A stretch of 64,000 bases of DNA from Roseiarcus sp050010035. Its GTDB lineage: Bacteria; Pseudomonadota; Alphaproteobacteria; Rhizobiales; Beijerinckiaceae. Shown in pieces: positions 8,145 to 16,588 of this stretch (positions within the stretch are counted from its first letter, which is position 1; the number at the start of each line of letters is the position of its first letter). A program made the translations under genes and the position numbers. The stretch spans positions 9,623-73,622 of the forward strand of contig JBEKLU010000015.1 of NCBI GenBank assembly GCA_050010035.1. Reading direction: 5' to 3'. The notes beneath the pieces are model-generated. The model searched no databases. It saw nothing but the letters and a program-made list of their open reading frames with translations, and was not told where the DNA came from.

Positions 8145-8916
8145 GGTTCCTCCTCGCGCGGTCGAACGGGCGCGTGCGACGCTTTCGGCGATCCCCGCGA
8201 CGCCGGAAAAGACGCGCATTGCAAAAGCGTGCCCGAAATCCCAACGTCTTTCAATCTCGTCCAATCAACCCTTCTCTCGCCTCGGGCGTCCCGCAAGGAC
8301 GCCGAGCACGGATCAGGCAGAGCGGGCCTGGAATGTAGCGAATTTGAAAGCGCGAGTCCGATCGCGGTCGGGGGCGACGAACGCGGCCTCGTTTCCTCAT
8401 CCCGACATTACATTTCGGAAAACCGGAAATCGTGGTAGGCTCTCCTTTGTCGCTCTTCCTCATGCCCGCGTCGCCGGCGGCGGGGCTTTCGCAGAAGGAC
8501 GGCGCAAGAAATTTGGAGCGAAGCAAGTTTTCCTTTTTCGCCTTCCAAGCCGCTGATTTCCCACGAAACCGACGAAGAAATCTTTGGAAATCCTTGGAGA
8601 AAAGGGCCGCAAATTTGGAAATGTTTGGCGTGGATTTGGAAAAGCTTGCAGGGCCAGAAGTTCGGCGAGGGGAAAGGCGCATCCTCGGCGACAGCGCGGA
8701 AACTCGCCCCGCCCCTCACCCTGCCTCTCCCCGCGAAGGCGCGGGGAGAGGGGAAGAAAAGCGCCGCGCGCCCCTCTCCCCGCTTGCGGGGAGAGGCAGG
8801 GTGAGGGGCCGGGGGATTGGCCGCAGGCCCTGCCGAATGGCCCAGGTTATGACGTTCGAGCCTCTGATTGCGCTCGCAAGCGAAACGGAATTGGCGCCCC
8901 GTAGGAACGCCCGCCG
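8145..8916. other. Long intergenic region between the dehydrogenase and the carrier-protein ligase
   Basis: About 770 bp in which I see no supported gene. Short open frames occur but lack family features and a good start. It contains the 99-bp palindrome at 8711-8809. Confidence 0.5.
8711..8809. repeat. 99-bp palindromic repeat, copy 1 (family B)
   Basis: The outer arms GCCCCTCACCCTGCCTCTCC and GGAGAGGCAGGGTGAGGGGC are perfectly complementary, and each arm also contains an internal CTCCCCGC/GCGGGGAG hairpin. The element has exactly the same length and nearly the same sequence as the copy at 61342-61440 inside imuB. Confidence 0.9.
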
Positions 8917-9840
8917 CTACAGCCCCAGCGCCTCGCGCACCGAGGCCGGCCATTGCGCGGCGTCGATCCCGTGCGTCGCGAACAGCGCCACCGCGAGGCG
9001 GTCCATGCCGAAGGCGACGCAGGCGGTGTGGGCGGGCGCGCCGCCGCTGGAGCGCATCCCCCAGGCCTGGCCGAAGTGGTCGCGGTGATAATTGAAGCTC
9101 ATGCAGGCGGTCGGCTTCTGCGCCGAGCGGACGGGGACGACGAGCTCGAATTTCAGCTCCTGCTCGACCTGGAAGCGGCCGACGATCGCGCCGACGCGGC
9201 CGAAGAACGGATCGCTCGCGGCCTCGATGCGGTGGTTCAGCCCCAGCGCGTCGGCCAGGCCCGCGGCGCGCTCCTTCCAGCTATCGCGGAAGGCGGTCGC
9301 CTCATCGGGAGCGCCGATGGCGACGAACTCGCGCATGCGGAACGACTGCAGGCGGTCGATGTCGCGCGAGGGCTCGCGGCGAAAGCAATCGCAGGCGACG
9401 TCGAAGAGCAAGCCTTCCCCAGGGATCGGGCCGCGCGCGGCGGCCATGGGATAGACGGGATAGCAGGCCGCCGGCGCCAGCACGAGTTCGCTCGTCTCCA
9501 GCGCCTCGGTCCAGCTCTCGCCCGCCTCGAACCGCTCGACCGCCGCGCCGATGCGCCTCTCGCCGCCGCCGAGCGCGCAGACGCAGCCCAAGAGATGCGG
9601 AAAGCTCTTGAGATAGCCGGACTTCTCGATCAGCGCGCGGCTGACCACGGGCGGAAAGCGCACGACCTCGGCCCTCGCGTCGCGCGCCTTGCCGATGAAG
9701 GCGCCGAGCGCCTCGACGATCGTCTCATAGGCGCCCGCGCGGCCGTAGACGCCGTCGACGCCCATCGGGCGGAACAGCGCCGCGAAAATCTCCTCGGGCG
9801 AAGCGGCGGGCTTGCCGAGGCGGGGGCGCGCGAGGGTCAT
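8917..9840 (-). CDS. Amino acid:[carrier protein] ligase (class II aaRS-like)
   Basis: A truncated seryl-tRNA-synthetase-like enzyme of 307 residues of the type characterised as Bradyrhizobium Bll0957, which adenylates a small amino acid (Gly or Ala in characterised members) and loads it on a dedicated carrier protein instead of tRNA. Class II motif 2 is seen in CFRREPSRDIDRLQSFRMREF and motif 3 in AFGMDRLAVALF. The expected metal ligands are present: Cys in APAACYPVYP, Glu in FRMREF and Cys in PAHTACVAFG. The tRNA-binding domain is absent. It lies 21 bp downstream of an acyl-CoA-dehydrogenase-like gene on the same strand, and the carrier protein gene lies just beyond in the opposite direction. 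Confidence 0.9.
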   Translation of the reverse strand: MTLARPRLGKPAASPEEIFAALFRPMGVDGVYGRAGAYETIVEALGAFIGKARDARAEVVRFPPVVSRALIEKSGYLKSFPHLLGCVCALGGGERRIGAAVERFEAGESWTEALETSELVLAPAACYPVYPMAAARGPIPGEGLLFDVACDCFRREPSRDIDRLQSFRMREFVAIGAPDEATAFRDSWKERAAGLADALGLNHRIEAASDPFFGRVGAIVGRFQVEQELKFELVVPVRSAQKPTACMSFNYHRDHFGQAWGMRSSGGAPAHTACVAFGMDRLAVALFATHGIDAAQWPASVREALGL

Positions 9841-9861
9841 GGCGGTCTCCTTTCGCCCGGG

Positions 9862-11085
9862 CTAGCGGCTGAGCGCGAGCGGCGGCTCGCTCATCAGCAC
9901 CGCGGCCTCGGCGTTGGCGAGAATGCGATCGTTGTTGATCATGATCGGCGCCGAGAGAATGTCTCTGAGATAGCGGCCCATCGAGAACTCGCTGTCGTTG
10001 CGATAGCCGGAAAGGCCGCAGGCGCGCATCGCGCTCATCACCGTCGCCTGGGCGAGCTCGGACGCCTCGACCTTGAGGACGTTGAGCGCGAGCTGCGCCT
10101 CCATCGCGGTGAGGCCGCCCGGATCGCCGGCGTGATGCTCGAAGGTGGCGAGGCCCGCCTGGATGGCGGCGCGCAGGGTCTCGAGCGAAACGCGCGCTTT
10201 CGTCAACTGCGCGGCGGCCGGCGGCATCCGTCCGCCCGAGGATCGCGCCGCCTGGCGCACGAAGGCGCGCGCGCGCCTGACCGCGCCGGTCGCGACGCCG
10301 CACCAGGCCGAGCTCCAGAAGATATGCGCGTAGGGCGCCATGGTCTGGTTGTGGATGCGCTCGTAGGGCTCGGGCAGCACCTGGTCGGCCTCGCCCTCGG
10401 CGCGCACGATGAATCCGGCGCTGCACGTGCCGCGCATGCCGAGCGTGTCCCAGCTCAGCGTCGGCTCGAGGCTGTAGTCCTCGCGCAGGAAGGCGACGAG
10501 GACCTGATCGGAGCTCGCCGCGCCGTCGGAGCGCCGCGCCGTCGTCACCAGGCCGTCGGCGTGAAGAGCGTAGGAGATGCAGGAGGCGTCGCGCTGCAAG
10601 GTGACGCGCGCGCCGGCGATGCGCACCGCCGCCTCGCTCGATCGGACGTCGCCGCCGTTGTTTCCCTCGGTGGTCGAGGACGCCAGCAGCATCTGGCGCT
10701 CGGCGATGCGGCGCTGCAGGCCGAGCTGCCAGGGATTGCCGCGCGCGTGCCGCACCAGGCAGGCGACCTTGACCTGATGCATGGCGAAAATCATCGCCGT
10801 GGAGGCGCAGGCGCGCCCGAGCGTGGCGCAAACGTCGGCGATATCAGCCGCGCGCGCGCCCTCGCCGCCGAGCTCGCTCGGGATCAGCATGCCGAGCAGC
10901 TTTTGCTCGCGGATCGCCGCGAAGGCCTCGGCGGGAAAGCGGGCGTCGCGGTCGACCTCGTCGGCGAAACGCTCGGCGATCGCGGCGGCCGCCTCGGCGC
11001 GGGCGACGAAGTCGCGCGCGTCCGACGATTCGCCCGCCCGGGCGCGAAGATTGCGATGCGGAAGGAGGCTGACGTTGACGCTCAT
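9862..11085 (-). CDS. Acyl-CoA dehydrogenase-like flavoprotein
   Basis: A protein of 407 residues with the helical N-terminal domain (LLGMLIPSELGGEGA), the middle beta domain (SSTTEGNNGGDVRSSEAAV) and the C-terminal helical domain ending GYRNDSEFSMGRYLRDILSAPIMINNDRI. It fits the acyl-CoA dehydrogenase/FMN-dependent monooxygenase fold, but the usual catalytic Glu position is not evident. Genes of this family sit beside amino acid:carrier protein ligase in other alphaproteobacteria, so the likely substrate is an aminoacyl group on the carrier protein. It is the first gene of the minus-strand pair. A flavin reductase gene at 13519 could supply reduced flavin if it acts as an oxygenase (inference). 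Confidence 0.82.
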   Translation of the reverse strand: MSVNVSLLPHRNLRARAGESSDARDFVARAEAAAAIAERFADEVDRDARFPAEAFAAIREQKLLGMLIPSELGGEGARAADIADVCATLGRACASTAMIFAMHQVKVACLVRHARGNPWQLGLQRRIAERQMLLASSTTEGNNGGDVRSSEAAVRIAGARVTLQRDASCISYALHADGLVTTARRSDGAASSDQVLVAFLREDYSLEPTLSWDTLGMRGTCSAGFIVRAEGEADQVLPEPYERIHNQTMAPYAHIFWSSAWCGVATGAVRRARAFVRQAARSSGGRMPPAAAQLTKARVSLETLRAAIQAGLATFEHHAGDPGGLTAMEAQLALNVLKVEASELAQATVMSAMRACGLSGYRNDSEFSMGRYLRDILSAPIMINNDRILANAEAAVLMSEPPLALSR

Positions 11086-11381
11086 CGCGGATGCTCCAGT
11101 ATTTCGCGCTCACGTGCCGGGAAAGTCGCGCCGACGGTCGGCGCTTTGCCCACGCGCCGCCGCAGGGACCCGCCACACCGTCGCTATTGATCGATTTCTA
11201 CATCGCGTCGCTAAGATACGCGACAAACGATATGTTTAAACCTTAACGAAAATCTAAAGGATAAGCCTATATATTCGCTCTTGTCGCGCGGCCCGGTAAG
11301 GATAACGACTTAAACAACGTCTCGAATTCGAATCGAAATGCTAAACAGGCCGGCGCCCCAGCTTGCCACAGGAAACGCAGC
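11086..11381. promoter_or_regulatory. Divergent promoter region between the dehydrogenase-like gene and the carrier protein gene
   Basis: The 296-bp gap is notably AT-rich at 11190-11290 (for example ATATGTTTAAACC and GCCTATATATTCGC) compared with its surroundings and separates two divergent starts. It very likely carries both promoters, so the ligase pair and the carrier protein may be co-regulated. No specific operator was identified. Confidence 0.5.
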
Positions 11382-11639
11382 ATGCTCGACCGCGTTCTCG
11401 CCCGCCGCTCGATCGCCGAAATGGCGCGCGCCTTCGCGCCGGGCCTGCCGCGCGACGAGACGAGCGCGCGAAACGCCGATCTTCAGGACGCCGGCCTGAC
11501 CTCGATGGCGACGGTGAAACTGATGCTGGCGATCGAGGCCGCCTTCGACGTCGCGATCCCCGACGACGCCCTGACCCCGGAAAACTTCCGTTCGATCGGC
11601 GCGATCGAATCGCTGGTGGCGCGGCTGCGCGGCGCGTGA
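11382..11639 (+). CDS. Carrier protein partner of the amino acid:carrier protein ligase (carrier 2)
   Basis: An ACP-like protein of 85 residues. The phosphopantetheine serine is in LQDAGLTSMATVKLMLAIE. It lies divergently from the dehydrogenase-like gene and ligase gene (8917-11085), the arrangement known for the aminoacyl-carrier-protein system. It is followed at once by a convergent FATP-like ligase gene. The expected modification is a 4'-phosphopantetheine arm that accepts an aminoacyl thioester. The onward reaction is unknown. Confidence 0.85.
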   Translation: MLDRVLARRSIAEMARAFAPGLPRDETSARNADLQDAGLTSMATVKLMLAIEAAFDVAIPDDALTPENFRSIGAIESLVARLRGA

Positions 11640-11719
11640 GCGCGGCGTCATCTCCCCGCGCCGGCGGCGCTGGAGGGTAGCGGCGAGGAAATTCGCGAGG
11701 CGTTCGCCGGGATCATCCG

Positions 11720-13522
11720 CTAGAACCGCATCGCCCCGCTCAGAATCGCCGCGAAGCGCGCCGCGTCGAGCGTAACGTAGGCTTGCGCGCCGGCGTCGAA
11801 GACGTAGAGCGGATCGGCGCCGACGCGGGCGGGGTCGAAGCCTTGCTCGGCCATCTCGCGCCGCTTCGGCTTGAAGGTCGCGGTGACGTCGAGCGAGCGC
11901 CTGACGCGCAGGAACAGCGGCCGGGCGTAGCGCGGCAGGGCCTCGAGGCGGCGCGCGACGTCTTCGAGATCGGGCGGGCCGTCGGCGGCGAGGAGCGCCA
12001 TGCCGGCGCGTCCCTCGGCGCCGGGAACGGCGACGCCGTAGACCACCGCTTCGACGATTCCGGGCGCGGCGGCGAGAACGGCGGCGACCTCGGATGTCGC
12101 GACGTTCTCGCCCTTCCAGCGAAACGTGTCGCCGACGCGGTCGACGAAATAGTAGAAGCCCTCGGCGTCGCGGCGCATCAGATCGCCGGTGCGCATCCAG
12201 GCGTCGCCGGGCGCGAAGACGTCGCGCAAGGTTTTCTTCTCGCTCTCCTCGCGCTGCGTGTAGCCCTCGAAGCGCTGCGAGGGCTCCGCGCCGATCCGCC
12301 CGAGCGCCTCGCCGGTCTCGTCCACGTCGCAGCGGACGCAAAATCCATCGGCGCCGCGCCGCGGCGCCTCGGCGTCGTAATCGAAGCGCGCCAGCGCGAT
12401 CGGCTCGCGCGGCGCCAGATAGCTCGGCAGCCGTCCGATCGCCCCGATCTTGCCCTCGACGTTGTAGAGCGTGACGTTGCCTTCGGTCGAGGCGTAGAAC
12501 TCGAGCACTTGCGGCTCGCCGAAGCGGGCGGAAAACGCGCGCCAGACGTCGGCGCCGAGGCCGTTGCCGCAGACGAGGCGCAGCTTGTGCGCCTTGTCCT
12601 CGGGGCAGGGCGGCGCGGCGACGAGATAGCGGCAGAGCTCGCCGATATATTGGAACATCGTGCAGTCCCAGCGCGCGATGTCGGCCCAGAACCGGCTCGC
12701 CGAAAAGCGCTCGGCGATGACGACCGACCCGCCGTTGACCAACGGCGCGCCGATCGCCGCGACGCCGCCGACGCTGTGAAACATCGGCAGGCAATCGTAC
12801 ATGCGATCGTCGGCCGTCATATCGGCGAGGCCGGCGAACCAATGGCTCCAGGCGACGAGGCGGTGATGGCTGACCGCGGCCGCCTTGGGCAGCCCGGTGG
12901 TGCCAGAAGTGTAGATGAGCAGCGCGCGGTCGGCGAGCGTCACCGCGCGCGTTTCCGTGAGGCCGAGTTCGCTTCCGTCGAGGGCGTCGACGGCGATGTC
13001 GATGCGGCGCGGGTCGGGCGCCTCGCCGCCGTGGCGCCAGACTTCGATGTCGGCGGAGAGCCCCGCGATCGCCTCTTCGCAGGCGTCGGCGAACGGCGCC
13101 TCGACGATCACCCGCCGCGCCGCGGCGACCTTCAAACTATGCGCGAGCGCCTCGCCGCCGAGGGCGACGTTGACGAGGGCGACGACGGCGCCGATCTGCG
13201 TCAGGCCGAGCCACAGGGCGAAATACTCCGGACGGTTGGCCATCATCAGGCCGATCGTCTCGCCCTTGGCGACGCCGGCGCTCAAAGCCCAGCGCGAATA
13301 TCGGTTCATGCGTTGCGCGAGGGCGCGAAAGTCGAAGTTTTCGCGCTCGCTCAAGAGCGCCGGCCGTTCGCCCCAACGGCGCGCCCATTCGCCGACGGCG
13401 CGCGGCAGGATGCGCTCGGGGTCGCGGGTCGCCTGCGCGGTCGTCTCCAGCGCGCGCAGCCAGGCGCGGGCGGGCGTCGAATCGAGCGGCCGCGACAGGC
13501 GCGCCGGCGGAGCCGCGTTCAT
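11720..13522 (-). CDS. Long-chain acyl-CoA synthetase, FATP (fatty acid transport protein)-like
   Basis: An ANL ligase of 600 residues. Motifs include LIYTSGTTGLPKAAAVSHHR, YASTEGN (FATP-type), MRTGDLMRRDAEGFYYFVDR, TFRWKGENVATSEV and the FATP-like tail TFKPKRREMAEQGFDP. It is expected to activate long or very long fatty acids with ATP and CoA and may be membrane associated. ATG at 13522 overlaps the stop of the flavin reductase gene upstream (ATGA). Its location next to the aminoacyl-carrier locus raises the possibility of an N-acyl or acyl-aminoacyl product, which is inference only. Confidence 0.87.
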   Translation of the reverse strand: MNAAPPARLSRPLDSTPARAWLRALETTAQATRDPERILPRAVGEWARRWGERPALLSERENFDFRALAQRMNRYSRWALSAGVAKGETIGLMMANRPEYFALWLGLTQIGAVVALVNVALGGEALAHSLKVAAARRVIVEAPFADACEEAIAGLSADIEVWRHGGEAPDPRRIDIAVDALDGSELGLTETRAVTLADRALLIYTSGTTGLPKAAAVSHHRLVAWSHWFAGLADMTADDRMYDCLPMFHSVGGVAAIGAPLVNGGSVVIAERFSASRFWADIARWDCTMFQYIGELCRYLVAAPPCPEDKAHKLRLVCGNGLGADVWRAFSARFGEPQVLEFYASTEGNVTLYNVEGKIGAIGRLPSYLAPREPIALARFDYDAEAPRRGADGFCVRCDVDETGEALGRIGAEPSQRFEGYTQREESEKKTLRDVFAPGDAWMRTGDLMRRDAEGFYYFVDRVGDTFRWKGENVATSEVAAVLAAAPGIVEAVVYGVAVPGAEGRAGMALLAADGPPDLEDVARRLEALPRYARPLFLRVRRSLDVTATFKPKRREMAEQGFDPARVGADPLYVFDAGAQAYVTLDAARFAAILSGAMRF

Positions 13523-14019
13523 TCCAATGTCTCGAAGCGGCTGCGCCAATGGGCGAGCGCGGGGCCGTCGCCGCCGCGCCGCACCGCGACGGCCGTGCCG
13601 ATGACGATGGCGTGGCTGTGGCGATCGAGGATGTCTTCGAGGCGGCAATCGATGCCGGCGAGCGCGTCGCCGAGGAGCGGCGCGCCGGTGACCAGCGTCA
13701 CCCAGTCTCCGCGGGAAAAACGCGCCGCGCCCGTGACGCCGCCGCGGCCGGCGAAGCGCTCGGCCAGAGACCGATGCTCGGCGCCGAGCACGCTGACGGC
13801 GAAAGCGCGGCACTCACGCAGGCGCGCCAGCGTCGCCGCGGCGCGGCTGATGCAGACGACGAGCGAGGGCGGGCTCAGCGAAAGCGAGGCCAGCGCCGTC
13901 ACCGTGCAGCCGGCGCGAGATTCGCCCGCGCCGCAGGTCACGATGGCGACGCCGGAGGCGAACTCGCGCATGGCGAATCGAAACGCCGCGGCCTCGGCGT
14001 CGGCCGGCGCGGCGCTCAT
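13519..14019 (-). CDS. Flavin reductase-domain protein
   Basis: A protein of about 166 residues with the FMN-binding split-barrel fold of NADH:flavin oxidoreductases: FASGVAIVTC near the N-terminus, GCTVTALASLSLSPPSLVVCI in the middle and AIVIGTAVAVRRG late. Such proteins feed reduced FMN or FAD to two-component monooxygenases. I chose ATG at 14019 because the conserved domain starts soon after, and an ATG at 14062 is also possible. Its stop overlaps the next ligase gene. A plausible partner is the acyl-CoA-dehydrogenase-like protein at 9862, since that fold includes reduced-flavin monooxygenases. Confidence 0.82.
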   Translation of the reverse strand: MSAAPADAEAAAFRFAMREFASGVAIVTCGAGESRAGCTVTALASLSLSPPSLVVCISRAAATLARLRECRAFAVSVLGAEHRSLAERFAGRGGVTGAARFSRGDWVTLVTGAPLLGDALAGIDCRLEDILDRHSHAIVIGTAVAVRRGGDGPALAHWRSRFETLE

Positions 14020-14077
14020 CCCAGCAGCTTCGTCATCGGGTCGCGGTCTCTCCAGACAGTCCATCGGACTCGCCCTT

Positions 14078-15112
14078 CTAGCCACCCCAACGCGCCACGG
14101 CAAACGACGTCGCGCTCAGCGCCGCCTTGCGTCGCGCGATCAGCGCGAGCCAGGCGCCGAAAATCCGGACGCCCGCGGCGCGCCAGGGCGCGCGATGGAG
14201 CGCGAGCGCTTCGCCGGGGAAGGCGGCGGCCAGTTCGGCGCTCGGCGCCGAGGCGGCGCGCGCGGCGAAATCGGCTGCCGCCGCCGCAATCGGCGGCGGG
14301 AAATAATGCGCCGGGACGCGCGGCGCCGCCGGCGCCTCGCCGCGCAGAAAGCGCAACATGTCGCGCCGGTACTCGCGCGCCAGCGTGTCGGCGTCGTATT
14401 CGGGATGGCCCTGCAGGAAGACCATCAGGCTCCTCGCCTCCTTGACGAACAGATCGACGCCCGATTCGGCCGATCGCGCGAGGATCGAATAGCCCTTGGC
14501 GGCGAGTTCGGCTTCGTCGAGGTCGTTGTGGCGCGAGTGCGGCGTCAGGAACTCAGCGTCGAAATCCGCGACGAGGTCGTGGGGCGCGACGACTCGCACC
14601 GAATAGACGCCGGAAAGCTTGGCCGGCAGGGCGCGGCGGACGACGCCGTCGCGGTGGAGAACGCCGGCGTGCGCCGCCAGACAAGAGAGCAGCGTCGAGA
14701 TCGCGTGCGCGTCGGCCCAGTCGAGAACGGCGGCGAACTCGCTCCAAAACGGCTCGGCCCGCAGGTCCGGCGCGCGCGGTTCGGCGCCGGTGACGATGAT
14801 CGCGTCGTGGGGCTGGACCTTGAGGGCGCGCGAGGCGCGATAGTCCTCGGCCATCGCCCGCCGCGCCTCGCGCGCGCGCGGCAAGGTCTCCAGGTCGAAC
14901 AGGCGCAGGCGCACGTCGAATTCGCCGCTCGCCTCTTCGATGAGCCGCGCGAACTGGCGCTGCGTCGCCGCGACGGCGCTGTCCGGCATGGCGTTGACGA
15001 GGCCGATTTCGAGCTGCTTGCCGCGATCGGCGAACGAGCCGCGCCGCGTTCGCCGTTCGCGCAGATCGGCGACTGGCGGGACGAGGGGAGAGCGCTCGAT
15101 GGCGATCGGCAC
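14078..15112 (-). CDS. metA: Homoserine O-acyltransferase, MetA family
   Basis: A protein of 344 residues of the MetA (not MetX) type, which acylates homoserine in methionine synthesis. The signs are GLVNAMPDSAVAATQRQF at the N-terminus, the nucleophile Cys in LLSCLAAHAGVLH, the HSRHN segment and the Glu in FLQGHPEYD. Whether the donor is succinyl-CoA or acetyl-CoA cannot be told. The sulfhydrylase six bases upstream would use O-acetyl- or O-succinylhomoserine. It is co-transcribed behind metY. Confidence 0.88.
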   Translation of the reverse strand: MPIAIERSPLVPPVADLRERRTRRGSFADRGKQLEIGLVNAMPDSAVAATQRQFARLIEEASGEFDVRLRLFDLETLPRAREARRAMAEDYRASRALKVQPHDAIIVTGAEPRAPDLRAEPFWSEFAAVLDWADAHAISTLLSCLAAHAGVLHRDGVVRRALPAKLSGVYSVRVVAPHDLVADFDAEFLTPHSRHNDLDEAELAAKGYSILARSAESGVDLFVKEARSLMVFLQGHPEYDADTLAREYRRDMLRFLRGEAPAAPRVPAHYFPPPIAAAAADFAARAASAPSAELAAAFPGEALALHRAPWRAAGVRIFGAWLALIARRKAALSATSFAVARWGG

Positions 15113-15118
15113 GAGCGG

Positions 15119-16420
15119 CTACTCCGCCGCCGCGAGGGCGCGCGAGGCTCGCGCGGCGTCGAGCGCGGAATCGAGATCCTCGACGATGTCGTCGATATGT
15201 TCGAGGCCGACGCTGATGCGGATCGTCTCCGGCAGAACGCCCGCTCTGCGCTGCTCCTCGGCGGTCATCTGGCGATGGGTCGTCGAGGCGGGATGGCAGC
15301 ACAGCGAGCGCGCGTCGCCGATATTGACGAGCCGCTTGACGAGCCGAAGCGCGTCGTAGAACGCCTTGGCCGCGTCGAGGCCGCCCTCGACGCCGAAGGT
15401 GATGAGCGACGAGGCGCGGCCGCCGAGGTATTTTTGCGCCAAGGCGTGAAACGGGCTGTCGGCGAAGCCGGCGTAGTCGACCCAGGCGATGCGCGGGTCG
15501 GCGCGCAGAAAATCGGCGACGCCGCGGCCGTTTTCGACATGGCGCTGCATGCGCAGCGCCACGGTCTCGATGCCCTGCAGCAGCAGAAACGCGCTCATCG
15601 GCGCGAGAACGGCGCCGGTGGTGCGCTGATAGACGCTGCGCGCGCGCGCGAGATAGGCCTTGGCGCCGAAGCGCTCCGAATAGACCAGCCCGTGATAGGA
15701 TTCGTCGGGCTCGCTGAACTGGGGGAAGCGTTTCGCCTGCGCCGCCCAGTCGAACGCGCCGCTGTCGACGATGGCGCCGCCCATCGCGACGCCGTGGCCG
15801 CCCATGAACTTCGTCAGCGAGTGCACGACGATGTCGGCGCCGTGCGCGATCGGGCGCAGCAGGATCGGGGTCGCCACGGTGTTGTCGACGATCAGCGGAA
15901 CGCCGCGCTCGTGCGCGACCCTGGCGATCGCCTCGATGTCGCAAATGTTGCCGGCGGGATTGCCGATCGATTCGCAGAACACCGCGCGCGTCGCCCCGTC
16001 GATCAGCGGCGCGATGTCCTCGGCGCGCTCGCTTGCCGCGAAACGCGCCTCGACGCCGTTGCGGCGCAAGGTGTGGGCGAGCAGCGTGTGCGTCGTGCCG
16101 TAGAGTGTCGGCGGCGCGACAACGTTGCCGCCGTGATCGGCGAGGGTGAGGAAGGCGTAGGCGAGGGCGGCCTGGCCGGAGGCGAGAGCGAGCGCCGCGG
16201 CGCCGCCCTCGAGCTGCGCGACCCGTTTCTCCAGGATGTCGACGGTCGGGTTGGAAATGCGGCTGTAGCGAAAGCCTTCGACTTCGAGGTTGAACAGCGC
16301 GGCGCCGTGGTCGGCGCTGTCGAATTCGTAGGCGACGGTCTGATAGATCGGCGGCGCGACCGCCTTGGTCGCGGGGTCGTGATCGAAGCCGCCGTGAATG
16401 GAAATGGTTTCGCTTCGCAT
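15119..16420 (-). CDS. metY: O-acylhomoserine sulfhydrylase (MetY/CysD type)
   Basis: A PLP enzyme of 433 residues that makes homocysteine from O-acylhomoserine and sulfide. The opening TISIHGGFDHDPATKAVAPP, the repeated YRFSRISNPT-like segment GFRYSRISNPT, and the PLP lysine in VVHSLTKFMGGHGV are typical of the Cys/Met metabolism family, as is LLLQGIETVALRMQRH late in the protein. ATG at 16420 was chosen. It is followed by metA after six bases, so the operon holds two consecutive methionine steps. I looked for a SAM-II riboswitch in the leader (16421-16588) and did not see the core. Confidence 0.92.
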   Translation of the reverse strand: MRSETISIHGGFDHDPATKAVAPPIYQTVAYEFDSADHGAALFNLEVEGFRYSRISNPTVDILEKRVAQLEGGAAALALASGQAALAYAFLTLADHGGNVVAPPTLYGTTHTLLAHTLRRNGVEARFAASERAEDIAPLIDGATRAVFCESIGNPAGNICDIEAIARVAHERGVPLIVDNTVATPILLRPIAHGADIVVHSLTKFMGGHGVAMGGAIVDSGAFDWAAQAKRFPQFSEPDESYHGLVYSERFGAKAYLARARSVYQRTTGAVLAPMSAFLLLQGIETVALRMQRHVENGRGVADFLRADPRIAWVDYAGFADSPFHALAQKYLGGRASSLITFGVEGGLDAAKAFYDALRLVKRLVNIGDARSLCCHPASTTHRQMTAEEQRRAGVLPETIRISVGLEHIDDIVEDLDSALDAARASRALAAAE

Positions 16421-16588
16421 GGGCCCGCCTCGGAACGAATGCGGCGAAAGGCGGCAGCGCGTTTCGACGCCAAGCGACGATACGGCACAATGGCGCGCAA
16501 TCGCTCGCATTTTCAACAATTGCGAGGCGACGATCGTGCGTTAGCGTTAAGGATTCGCCGCTGCGCCTGGCGAAATTCGGTTAAAATT

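Noticed and set aside
8408..8682. Minus-strand open frames in the 8.1-8.9 kb gap
   Set aside because: They lack a family resemblance, a good ribosome-binding site and consistent codon bias. One runs into the 99-bp palindrome.
16421..16588. SAM-II riboswitch upstream of metY
   Set aside because: Alphaproteobacterial met genes often have one, so I looked for the conserved pseudoknot core in the leader. I did not find a convincing match.
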